Below, piece by piece: positions 1-5,542 of a DNA stretch of 5,542 nt. A program made the translations under genes and the position numbers. The notes below the pieces were generated by a model. The model was not told the DNA's origin. It saw only the letters and a program-made list of their open reading frames with translations, and did not search any database. The stretch is from an uncultured Eubacteriales bacterium (GTDB lineage Bacteria; Bacillota; Clostridia; Christensenellales; Aristaeellaceae). Where the stretch lies: contig URJB01000091.1 of the NCBI GenBank assembly GCA_900548145.1, positions 1-5,542 of the forward strand, in the 5' to 3' direction. Positions within the stretch are counted from its first letter, which is position 1; each line of letters starts with the position of its first letter.

Positions 1-152
1 TTACCCCGTATGCGCTGCGGGAGCTTGTCAAGGCGATCTACATTGAAGCCCCGGATAAGTCCAGCGGCAAGCGGTATCAGGGCATCCGCATTTCCTATGA
101 CCTTGTGGGCTTTATTCCTGTGGAAGAACTGCTGAAACAGGAAACGGCGTGA
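1..152 (+). CDS. Serine recombinase, C-terminal fragment (DUF4368-type), cut by window start
   Basis: This is the last 49 codons of a gene that begins outside the window, read in the frame starting at base 3 and ending in TGA at 150-152. The peptide runs TPYALRELVKAIYIEAP, then DKSSGKRYQGIRISYDLVGF, then IPVEELLKQETA. The pattern 'L-V-K-x-I-Y-I-E-x-P-D-K-S-S-G-K-R ... I-x-Y-D-L-V-G-F-I-P' is what I recognise as the C-terminal DUF4368 region of large serine recombinases (TndX/TnpX-like) that excise and integrate clostridial mobile elements. The catalytic serine domain and the recombinase/zinc-ribbon domains would lie upstream and cannot be seen. Base composition is about 55% GC (83 of the first 150 bases), lower by eye than the ABC genes, which would fit acquired DNA. 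In related elements this gene often sits at the element end with its 3' side facing out. Assignment is from pattern memory, not a search. Confidence 0.8.
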   Translation, partial: TPYALRELVKAIYIEAPDKSSGKRYQGIRISYDLVGFIPVEELLKQETA

Positions 153-168
153 CCGAAGCCACGCCGTT
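143..168 (+). terminator. Hairpin overlapping the recombinase stop codon
   Basis: A perfect 9-bp inverted repeat, AACGGCGTG (143-151) and CACGCCGTT (160-168), encloses the 8-base loop ACCGAAGC. The stem can be lengthened by AGGA/TCCT (139-142 and 169-172 region) if one A is bulged. The left arm contains the last codons and most of the stop codon. No run of T follows (the next bases are GAGAAAATA), so it is not a canonical intrinsic terminator. It may stabilise the mRNA 3' end, terminate weakly, or be part of a recombination site. Confidence 0.45.
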
Positions 169-200
169 CCTGAGAAAATACGATATTACTTTCTTATGAC

Positions 201-220
201 CCCCGACCCTTCGCCCGGGG
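201..220. repeat. Short GC-rich inverted repeat upstream of promoter
   Basis: CCCCG (201-205) and CGGGG (216-220) are inverted copies around a 10-base spacer, ending six bases before the -35 box. It could form a small hairpin, be a regulator site, or be part of an element end. Five base pairs can occur by chance in GC-rich DNA, so this is weak. Confidence 0.25.
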
Positions 221-225
221 CGTTC

Positions 226-254
226 TTGATTCCCGGCGCCGATTTCGCTATAAT
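226..254 (+). promoter_or_regulatory. Sigma-A-type promoter for the membrane protein gene
   Basis: A -35-like TTGATT (226-231) is followed after exactly 17 bases by a perfect -10 hexamer TATAAT (249-254). Transcription would begin near 260-262, leaving a leader of about 28-30 bases before the ATG at 290. The -10 box is perfect and the spacing ideal, while the -35 box matches TTGACA at four of six positions. It lies downstream of the recombinase stop and points at the next gene, so that gene is probably expressed independently of the recombinase. Confidence 0.7.
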
Positions 255-289
255 GGGATGAAACCATCGGAGAAAGGCGGACGGAGAGA

Positions 290-1591
290 ATGGCGGGCAA
301 GGGGCTCTTTCGGAGAATGCTGGGGCTTTGCGGCATCCTGCTGGCGGGGATCGCCGTAGGCTTTGCGCTGCTGACGGCAGTGTTTTTGCTGCCGGTGGAC
401 GCGATGGAGGAGCACGTGCTGGCTTCGATCCCCGCTTTGAGCGGCGAATGGGGCACGGGGGAGGAGTCCTACGAGCAGGTGCTCAAGGGCTACGCCTCCA
501 CCCAGCTGGATAATTCCACCGATGCTTATATGCTGCTGAGCGCCATTCATCGTTCAGATAAAAGCGCAGTGGATCAGGCCGTGAATGTCTATACATGGCA
601 GGATCCAGACAGCTTCGGCCAGTACGGCACACTGCTGCGCTATGGAAAAAGCGGCTCGGAGGGAATGCAGGAAAACGCCACCGCCCGTTACTGGCTGGGC
701 TATCTGGTGGTGCTCAAGCCGCTGCTTCTGTTCCTGAACTACATGGATATTCGGATGCTGAATATGATCGTGCAGCTGGGGCTGGTCATGCTGCTGTGCT
801 GCCTGATGCAGAAACGGGGGCTGGGCCGGTATGTGCTGCCCTTCGGCCTGTCCCTACTGTGCATTACGCCCGGCGTGACGTGGCTGTCGCTGCAATTCTC
901 CACCACGCTGTTGGTGGCGCTTGCCGCCACGGCCGCGCTGCTTTGGAAACCGCGGCGGATGAAAACGCCGATGGCGGAGGACGTGTTCTTCCTGCTGACG
1001 GGGATGGCGACCAGCTACTTTGATTTTCTGACCTATCCCGTTGCGTCGCTGGGAATGCCGCTGATCGTGTGGCTGCTGCTGCACCGGGACGAGACGGCGC
1101 GGGCCTGCCTCTGGCGGATGGTGCGCTGCGGTCTGTGCTGGGCTTTGGGCTACGCGGGCATGTGGGCCGGAAAGTGGGCGCTGGCGCTTTTGTACGGCAG
1201 CGAGGGCTTTTGGTCTACGCTGGTGGGCAGTCTGGAAGTGCGCACGTCCCACGAGGTGCGGGGCGTGGGGGAGATCGGCCGGTTGGACGCTCTGTGGAAG
1301 GCAGCGTCCGTGTTTTTCAAGAAGCCCTACTTCATGGCCGGGGCGGCGGCGCTTTTCGGCTATGGGGCCGTATTTGTCCGCCGCAGGGCCCGGAAACTCC
1401 CGATGGAGAAAAACAGCCGCGGACTGGCCGCCGCGCTGGGTTGCGTGGCGCTGCTGCCGCTGGGGTGGTATCTTTTCACCGCCAATCATACCTACAATCA
1501 TGCCTTCTTCACGTCCCGCGCCCTGTGCGTGACGGTTTTCGGACTGACGGGGGCACTGACATGCTGCCTCCCGGCAAGGGAAAAGAAATAA
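290..1591 (+). CDS. Multi-pass membrane protein of unknown function
   Basis: This 433-residue protein is largely hydrophobic, and I could not assign it to a named family. A first membrane segment (about residues 10-34) is followed by a polar, cysteine-free loop of about 95 residues (35-132), probably extracytoplasmic. Hydrophobic segments then follow near 134-151, 155-173, 179-202, 204-219, 230-264, 278-302, 346-363, 379-397 and 409-426. Conspicuous motifs are FDFLTYP (244-250) inside a membrane segment and NHTYNHAFFTSR (399-410) just before the last one. One long loop after the first segment plus many helices loosely resembles GT-C glycosyltransferases or other envelope-polymer enzymes, but no catalytic motif is certain. 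The ATG at 290 was chosen because purine-rich sites (AAGGCGG at 274-280, GGAG at 283-286) precede it and a promoter ends 35 bases upstream. It is flanked by its own promoter and terminator, so it is probably monocistronic. Confidence 0.85.
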   Translation: MAGKGLFRRMLGLCGILLAGIAVGFALLTAVFLLPVDAMEEHVLASIPALSGEWGTGEESYEQVLKGYASTQLDNSTDAYMLLSAIHRSDKSAVDQAVNVYTWQDPDSFGQYGTLLRYGKSGSEGMQENATARYWLGYLVVLKPLLLFLNYMDIRMLNMIVQLGLVMLLCCLMQKRGLGRYVLPFGLSLLCITPGVTWLSLQFSTTLLVALAATAALLWKPRRMKTPMAEDVFFLLTGMATSYFDFLTYPVASLGMPLIVWLLLHRDETARACLWRMVRCGLCWALGYAGMWAGKWALALLYGSEGFWSTLVGSLEVRTSHEVRGVGEIGRLDALWKAASVFFKKPYFMAGAAALFGYGAVFVRRRARKLPMEKNSRGLAAALGCVALLPLGWYLFTANHTYNHAFFTSRALCVTVFGLTGALTCCLPAREKK

Positions 1592-1619
1592 AATTGAATT
1601 ACGTTCAAATTTCATTTGG

Positions 1620-1656
1620 AAAATCGGAGTTCTCCTCTTGCTAACTCCGATTTTTT
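1620..1656 (+). terminator. Intrinsic terminator of the membrane protein gene
   Basis: A perfect 12-bp stem is formed by AAAATCGGAGTT (1620-1631) and AACTCCGATTTT (1643-1654) around an 11-base loop, followed by a run of T (1651-1656, then CTT). It begins 28 bases after the stop codon at 1591. Because the stem starts with an A run on its left, it could also work in the opposite direction, though no minus-strand gene approaches it here. It should isolate the membrane protein gene from the ABC operon. Confidence 0.93.
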
Positions 1657-1666
1657 CTTGTATGAT
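1638..1666 (+). promoter_or_regulatory. Possible promoter for the ABC operon, overlapping the terminator
   Basis: TTGCTA (1638-1643) and TATGAT (1661-1666) are separated by 17 bases. The -10-like box matches TATAAT at five of six positions and the -35-like box begins TTG. It would start transcription near 1673 and give a leader of about 120 bases. The -35 part lies in the loop and right arm of the upstream terminator, which is compact but not unprecedented. I saw no better pair between 1657 and 1794, but the assignment is tentative. Confidence 0.35.
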
Positions 1667-1736
1667 AGGCGAGCGAGACAACCCAACGCCGCACGCCGGC
1701 CGTCCCGGGATGATCCCCCGAAGCGGCTGCGCATTT

Positions 1737-1757
1737 CAAATATGACCCATATCGTTG
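1737..1757. promoter_or_regulatory. Candidate operator dyad in the ABC operon leader
   Basis: The perfect palindrome ATATG-ACC-CATAT (1740-1752) is flanked by CAA on the left and, after two extra bases, TTG on the right. It is an AT-rich island in an otherwise GC-rich leader, 38 bases before the first ABC gene. ABC exporter operons of this type are often controlled by MarR, GntR or TetR-family proteins binding such dyads, but no regulator gene is in the window. The perfect arms are only 5 bp, so this is a candidate only. Confidence 0.25.
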
Positions 1758-1777
1758 CTTCCTGATTCGACAAGACC

Positions 1778-1784
1778 AAAGGAG
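1778..1784 (+). promoter_or_regulatory. Ribosome binding site of the first ABC gene
   Basis: AAAGGAG lies 10 bases before the ATG at 1795. This is a strong Shine-Dalgarno core at slightly long spacing, and it supports that start. The short hydrophilic N-terminus it gives (lysines and glutamines before the first membrane helix) is normal for the family. Confidence 0.75.
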
Positions 1785-1794
1785 AATATTTGCC

Positions 1795-3624
1795 ATGCCT
1801 CAAACAAAGACACAGGCCGGAGGGAAGAAAGCCCGGTTGCTGTGGTACTTCCTCAGGGGCAGCAAGCGGTTTTATCTGGCCGCTGTGCTGTGTTCTGTGT
1901 GCATTACTTTTCTGGACATGCTGACGCCGCAGTTGATCCGTATCACCATCGACAACGTGCTGGGACAGCTGCCGCTGAACGTGCCCGCCTTTCTGGAGCC
2001 TGCGTGGCTTCGGCTGGGCGGCGTGGAAGCCCTGCGCACCCACCTGTGGTGGATCGCGCTGGCGGTGATCGCCATTGCACTGGTGATCGCCTTCTTCCGC
2101 TACGGCAACATGACGCTGACCACCAAGGCCTCGGAAACCTTCGTGCGCACCATGCGCAACGATCTGTTCGCCCATATTCAGCGCCTGCCCTTCTCGTGGC
2201 ATATGAAAAACCAGACCGGCGACATCATCCAGCGCTGTACCTCCGATGTGGATATGATCCGCAACTTCGTCACAGAGCAACTGATTCAGCTGTTCCGGGT
2301 GGCGGTGCTGCTGGTGCTGGGTCTGAGCTTCATGATCCGCATGAACTGGCGGCTGTCCATGGTGGCGCTGGCCAGCATCCCCATCGTGGTGGGCTATTCC
2401 ACCTACTTCCATCGCCATATTTCCAAGCGCTTCACCGAGTGCGACGAAAGCGAAGGCAGGCTTTCCACCATCGCGCAGGAAAACCTGACCGGCGTGCGGG
2501 TGGTTCGCGCCTTCGGCCGGGAGCTGTATGAAAAAGAGCGCTTCGACAAGGAAAACGAGCACATGACCGATCTGTGGGTCAAACTGAGCGGTTCGCTGAG
2601 CCATTTCTGGGCCATCGGCGACTGCGTGAGCATGATCCAGGTCATGCTCATTATCGTGCTGGGCACCGTGATGTGCGTCCGGGGCGATATGACCTCCGGC
2701 GAGCTGGTCTCCTTCATTTCCTACAACTCCATGCTGATCTGGCCCGTGCGTTCGCTGGGCCGCACCATTTCCGAAATGAGCAAGGCGGGCGTTTCCATCG
2801 ACCGTATCCAGTACATCATGGATTCTCCCGAGGAGCACGACAAGCCCGACGCCTGCACGCCGCCCCTGAACCGGGATATCCGCTTCGAGCACGTGTCCTT
2901 CGGCTATGACGGCGAACACAGGGTGCTGGAGGACGTGAACGCCACCATCCCCGCTGGCAGCACCTTCGCCATTCTGGGGTCCACCGGCTCGGGCAAGTCC
3001 ACACTGATGCACTTGCTGAACCGCCTGTATGATCTACCGCCGGAAAACGGCCGCATCACCATCGGCGGCGTGGATATCGCCGACATGAAGGCGGACTGGG
3101 TGCGCCAGAACATCGGCATGGTGCTGCAGGAGCCCTTCCTGTTCTCCCGCACCATCGGCGAGAACATCGGCATTGCCAGCCGGGAACTGACCATGACGGA
3201 AATGCGTGAAGCAGCTCATATTGCCTGCATCGACGAAACCATCGACAGCCTGACCAAGGGCTACGACACCATCGTAGGCGAACGGGGCGTGACCCTGTCC
3301 GGCGGTCAGAAGCAGCGCGCGGCCATCGCCCGCACCCTGACCCGCAAAACGCCCATTCTGGTCTTTGACGATTCCCTGTCCGCCGTGGACGCGCAGACCG
3401 ACGTCCTTATCCGCACCCGTCTGCGGGAGCGCATGAAGGACAGTACTGTGATCCTGATCTCCCACCGCGTCACCACCCTGATGGAGGCCGACCAGATCAT
3501 GGTGATGGACAAGGGCCGCGTGACCCAGCTGGGCACCCATGAAGAACTGATGAAGCAGGAGGGCGGTATGTACCGCCGCATTTACGACCTGCAAATGTCT
3601 TTGAAAGAGGAGGAAGACGCGTGA
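1795..3624 (+). CDS. Heterodimeric ABC exporter half-transporter with degenerate Walker B (permease plus ATPase)
   Basis: This 609-residue half-transporter has the usual length for type IV ABC exporters. The transmembrane domain covers about residues 20-325, with helices near 26-48, 84-103, 160-181, 183-206, 270-294 and 301-320. The coupling-loop segment TGDIIQRCTSDVD (141-153) and ENLTGVRVVRAFGRE (229-243) are typical of multidrug exporters. In the ATPase domain I see the A-loop Tyr371, Walker A GSTGSGKST (395-403, Lys401), Q-loop Gln445, X-loop TIVGERG, signature LSGGQ (501-505), Walker B ILVFDD (521-526), D-loop SAVD (529-532) and H-loop His557. The residue after the Walker B aspartate is Asp526 instead of the catalytic glutamate. 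This marks the partner with the inactive site, as in BmrC-, LmrC- and TM287-type proteins. It overlaps the next gene by 4 bases and should pair with its product. The export substrate is unknown; drugs, peptides or lipids are possible. Confidence 0.96.
   Translation: MPQTKTQAGGKKARLLWYFLRGSKRFYLAAVLCSVCITFLDMLTPQLIRITIDNVLGQLPLNVPAFLEPAWLRLGGVEALRTHLWWIALAVIAIALVIAFFRYGNMTLTTKASETFVRTMRNDLFAHIQRLPFSWHMKNQTGDIIQRCTSDVDMIRNFVTEQLIQLFRVAVLLVLGLSFMIRMNWRLSMVALASIPIVVGYSTYFHRHISKRFTECDESEGRLSTIAQENLTGVRVVRAFGRELYEKERFDKENEHMTDLWVKLSGSLSHFWAIGDCVSMIQVMLIIVLGTVMCVRGDMTSGELVSFISYNSMLIWPVRSLGRTISEMSKAGVSIDRIQYIMDSPEEHDKPDACTPPLNRDIRFEHVSFGYDGEHRVLEDVNATIPAGSTFAILGSTGSGKSTLMHLLNRLYDLPPENGRITIGGVDIADMKADWVRQNIGMVLQEPFLFSRTIGENIGIASRELTMTEMREAAHIACIDETIDSLTKGYDTIVGERGVTLSGGQKQRAAIARTLTRKTPILVFDDSLSAVDAQTDVLIRTRLRERMKDSTVILISHRVTTLMEADQIMVMDKGRVTQLGTHEELMKQEGGMYRRIYDLQMSLKEEEDA
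3608..3613 (+). promoter_or_regulatory. Ribosome binding site deciding the GTG start of the second ABC gene
   Basis: A perfect AGGAGG lies inside the end of the upstream coding region, 7 bases before the GTG at 3621. The GTG shares bases with the upstream stop in a GTGA overlap. The site and overlap together choose this GTG over later starts and suggest translational coupling, giving matched amounts of the two subunits. The same bases encode the acidic EEED tail of the first protein. Confidence 0.9.
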
Positions 3625-5447
3625 GCAAACAGGAACAGCTGAGCAGCGTGCATCTTCCCTGGTTTGGCATTCCCCGCATCGCGCGGTATTTCAAGCCGTA
3701 CCGCGGCATGATCGCCGTCATGTTCGCCTGTGTGCTGATGAACGGCCTGATGGACATCATCCTGCCGCTGTTTCAGCAATACGCCATCGACGTGTTCGTG
3801 CTGGGAAACACCACTCAGGGCATTGTCCCCTTTACCATCCTTTATGCGGCGCTGATCGTCACGGAGGCGCTGCTGATTCGGGCGAGCATCTACCGGGCCA
3901 GCAAGCTGGAAATGGACGTGGGCCGCGACATGAAGCGGGACGCGTTCCAGCACCTGCAGACCCTTTCCTTTTCCTACTTTAACACCAACAGCGTGGGCTA
4001 CATCCACGCCCGGGTCATGAGCGACACGGGCCGCATCGGCTCCACTCTGTGCTGGGGCATGTTCGACGGTGTCTGGAACGTGACCTACGTCATCGGCTGC
4101 GTGATCTCCATGTTCTGCCTGAACGCCCAGCTGGCATTTTGGGTGGTCATCATCATCCCCTTTGTGGCGCTGATCTCCGCCTTTTTCCAGCGGAGACTGG
4201 TCATCGGCAACCGCCGCATCCGTGAAGCCAATTCCAAGATCACCGGCGGCTTCAACGAGGGCATCACCGGAGCCAAGACCACCAAAACACTGGTGGTGGA
4301 GCAGCGCATGGACGAGGACTTCCACAGGCTGACAGACGAAATGCGCTCGGTCTCCGTGCGCACGGCCCGCTACCGGGCGCTGTTCGTCTCGCTGGTGATC
4401 TTTGCTTCGGCCATTGCGCTGGCCATGGTGCTCTGGAAGGGCGGAGACATCGCCCAGAACGCGCCGCTCATCATGCAGATCGGCACATTGAGCGTATTCA
4501 TGACCTACGCTACGGGTTTGATGGAGCCGGTGCAGTGGCTGGCCCGGGTCATTTCCGACCTGATCGCCGTGCAGGTGAACATTGAGCGCGTCACAAACCT
4601 GCTGGCGACGGAATCCGACGTGAAGGACACGCCGGAGGTTATTGAAAAGTACGGCGACTGCTTCCATCCCAAGAAGGAAAACTGGGAGCCGCTGGCGGGC
4701 CGCGTCACCTTCGACGACGTGACCTTCCGCTATCCCGACGGCGACGTGAACGTACTGGAGCACTTCAATCTGGAAGTGCCGGAAGGCTCCAACGTGGCCA
4801 TCGTGGGAGAGACGGGCGCGGGCAAGTCCACCATTGTCAATCTGGTCTGCCGCTTCTTTGAGCCGACCTCCGGCCGGATCCTGATCGACGGCGTGGATGC
4901 GCGGGAGCGCAGCCAGCTCTGGCTGCACCAGAACATCGGCTACGTGCTGCAAACGCCTCATCTGTTCTCCGGCACGGTTTTGGAAAATCTGCGCTACGGC
5001 AAGCCGGACGCGACCATGGAGGAGATCGACAAGGCGGTAAAGACCGTCTGCGCCGACCGGGTGATCGAAAAGCTGGAAAAGGGCTACGACACCGACGTGG
5101 GCGAGGGCGGCGACCTTTTGTCCACCGGCGAAAAGCAGCTGATCTCCTTTGCCCGGGCCATTCTCTGCGACCCGCGCATCGCCATTCTGGACGAGGCCAC
5201 GTCTTCTATCGACACGCTGACCGAGCGCTGGATTCAGGAGGCCATCGACAAGCTGATGGAGGGCCGCACGTCCTTTGTCATCGCCCACCGGCTTTCCACC
5301 ATCCGCAAGGCGGACGTGATCCTGGTGGTGGACGACGGCAAGATCGTCGAGCGGGGCAGCCACGCCGAGCTGATGAAAAAACGGGGCCACTACTACAACC
5401 TCTACCCCCGCCAATTCGAAAAAGAATCCTTGCAGCAGCAGGGCTAA
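3621..5447 (+). CDS. Heterodimeric ABC exporter half-transporter with catalytic glutamate and degenerate signature
   Basis: This 608-residue half-transporter starts at GTG. Transmembrane helices lie near 29-51, 68-89, 147-167, 171-189, 252-272 and 286-303. A longer, partly charged linker (about 330-360, including KYGDCFHPKKENWEP) joins the ATPase domain; I recall similar linkers in clostridial exporters of this subgroup. Visible ATPase motifs are A-loop Tyr371, Walker A GETGAGKST (396-404, Lys402), Q-loop Gln444, X-loop TDVGEGG, signature LSTGE (500-504), Walker B IAILDE (520-525, catalytic Glu525), D-loop SSID (528-531) and H-loop His556. The signature departs from LSGGQ at two positions. 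Pairing it with the Asp526 site of the upstream product makes a degenerate site, while its own Walker motifs plus the partner's LSGGQ make the active one. It is cotranscribed and probably translationally coupled with the upstream gene. It is a BmrD/LmrD/TM288-type subunit of unknown substrate. Confidence 0.96.
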   Translation: MSKQEQLSSVHLPWFGIPRIARYFKPYRGMIAVMFACVLMNGLMDIILPLFQQYAIDVFVLGNTTQGIVPFTILYAALIVTEALLIRASIYRASKLEMDVGRDMKRDAFQHLQTLSFSYFNTNSVGYIHARVMSDTGRIGSTLCWGMFDGVWNVTYVIGCVISMFCLNAQLAFWVVIIIPFVALISAFFQRRLVIGNRRIREANSKITGGFNEGITGAKTTKTLVVEQRMDEDFHRLTDEMRSVSVRTARYRALFVSLVIFASAIALAMVLWKGGDIAQNAPLIMQIGTLSVFMTYATGLMEPVQWLARVISDLIAVQVNIERVTNLLATESDVKDTPEVIEKYGDCFHPKKENWEPLAGRVTFDDVTFRYPDGDVNVLEHFNLEVPEGSNVAIVGETGAGKSTIVNLVCRFFEPTSGRILIDGVDARERSQLWLHQNIGYVLQTPHLFSGTVLENLRYGKPDATMEEIDKAVKTVCADRVIEKLEKGYDTDVGEGGDLLSTGEKQLISFARAILCDPRIAILDEATSSIDTLTERWIQEAIDKLMEGRTSFVIAHRLSTIRKADVILVVDDGKIVERGSHAELMKKRGHYYNLYPRQFEKESLQQQG

Positions 5448-5455
5448 AGCCCTGC
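5438..5455 (+). terminator. Hairpin spanning the stop codon of the second ABC gene
   Basis: GCAGGGC (5438-5444) and GCCCTGC (5449-5455) form a 7-bp GC-rich stem around the tetraloop TAAA, which holds the stop codon. No T run follows. Together with the next hairpin it may mark the 3' end of the ABC transcript, but it is not a canonical intrinsic terminator. It parallels the stop-codon hairpin of the recombinase. Confidence 0.4.
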
Positions 5456-5463
5456 ACCCGCTT

Positions 5464-5484
5464 CTGCGCGCCGATGGCGCGCAG
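5464..5484 (+). terminator. GC-rich hairpin downstream of the ABC operon
   Basis: CTGCGCGCC (5464-5472) and GGCGCGCAG (5476-5484) are a perfect 9-bp inverted repeat with the 3-base loop GAT. Outer CACCC (5455-5459) and GGGTG (5485-5489) can extend it past a 4-base one-sided bulge. It is very stable but followed by GTAGGGGGAC, with no T run. It may block 3' exonucleases, act with a factor-dependent terminator, or be part of a dispersed repeat. Confidence 0.45.
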
Positions 5485-5542
5485 GGGTGTAGGGGGACAT
5501 GCCGCTTGACCGGGGTTTTACCGCCGTGGCACGAAAGGTGCC
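5485..5542 (+). other. Intergenic tail with possible start of a further reading frame
   Basis: An ATG at 5499 follows AGGGGG (5491-5496) very closely (2-3 bases) and opens a frame reading MPLDRGFTAVARKV to the window edge. The spacing is short for a ribosome site and the peptide is not recognised. The last 15 bases also form a small stem, GGCAC (5528-5532) with GTGCC (5538-5542) around GAAAG. The minus strand is open too across the same bases. The sequence could equally be a structured or repeated non-coding element. Too little is present to decide. Confidence 0.2.

Noticed and set aside
1606..1618. CAAAT-TTC-ATTTG inverted repeat just before the terminator
   Set aside because: It is a short, AT-only repeat beside the much stronger 12-bp terminator stem, and there is no evidence of a separate role.
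854..1681. Minus-strand frame of 275 codons opposite the membrane protein
   Set aside because: It is antisense to the better-supported membrane protein, its product is low-complexity Arg/Gln/Pro-rich, and it crosses the intrinsic terminator.
1755..2531. Plus-strand frame of 258 codons overlapping the first ABC gene
   Set aside because: It is out of frame with the ABC gene, which has every expected motif; the alternative product is Arg/His/Ala-rich with no domain.
1612..3012. Minus-strand open frame of 466 codons opposite the first ABC gene
   Set aside because: It is a shadow of the ABC gene and runs through the terminator and leader. It shows no domain, and its His/Gln/Gly-rich composition matches a reversed GC-rich coding frame.
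3367..3372. Asp526 in place of the Walker B glutamate, considered as a damaging mutation
   Set aside because: The partner carries the matching degenerate signature, so this is the normal asymmetry of heterodimeric exporters and not decay.
3582..5414. Very long minus-strand open frame (610 codons) opposite the second ABC gene
   Set aside because: It lies wholly antisense to a well-supported ABC gene, its product is His/Gln/Asp-rich without recognisable domains, and long antisense frames are expected opposite GC-rich genes with G/C-ending third positions.
1..5542. CRISPR arrays, tRNA or rRNA genes, and insertion sequences
   Set aside because: No regularly spaced repeats, cloverleaf or rRNA-like stretches, or transposase frames with terminal repeats were seen; the only mobile-element sign is the recombinase tail.

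Overview
The window reads as a piece of a GC-rich Firmicutes genome, most likely a gut Clostridium-class bacterium (Oscillospirales/Ruminococcaceae-like). This is inferred from three things: the C-terminal tail of a DUF4368-type serine recombinase (a family common on clostridial integrative elements), the strong AGGAGG-type ribosome binding sites, and the style of the ABC exporter pair. No species can be named from the sequence alone. All recognisable genes are on the + strand.

Layout. Bases 1-152 are the last 49 codons of a large serine recombinase, with a hairpin overlapping its stop codon. Bases 153-289 are a short intergenic stretch. It probably contains, or lies next to, the end of a mobile element, and it carries a good sigma-A-type promoter (TTGATT - 17 bp - TATAAT). 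Bases 290-1591 encode a 433-residue multi-pass membrane protein of unknown function, closed by a textbook intrinsic terminator at 1620-1656. A 138-base leader (1657-1794) separates this terminator from a two-gene operon. The operon (1795-3624 and 3621-5447) encodes two half-size ABC exporters whose genes overlap by 4 bases. The tail (5448-5542) holds GC-rich hairpins and possibly the first codons of another reading frame cut by the window edge.

How the genes work together. The two ABC half-transporters are complementary. The first has a canonical LSGGQ signature but an aspartate in place of the catalytic Walker B glutamate. The second has the catalytic glutamate but a degenerate LSTGE signature. 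Together they should form a heterodimer with one catalytically competent and one degenerate nucleotide-binding site, as in the BmrC/BmrD, LmrC/LmrD and TM287/TM288 exporters. Their substrate cannot be read from the sequence; drugs, lipids or peptides are all possible. The membrane protein upstream has its own promoter and terminator and need not be functionally linked to the transporter. The recombinase tail suggests that a mobile element adjoins this locus on its left.

I did not find a clearly undescribed system. The points most worth following up are the putative element junction, the unidentified membrane protein, the dyad in the ABC leader and the structured tail.
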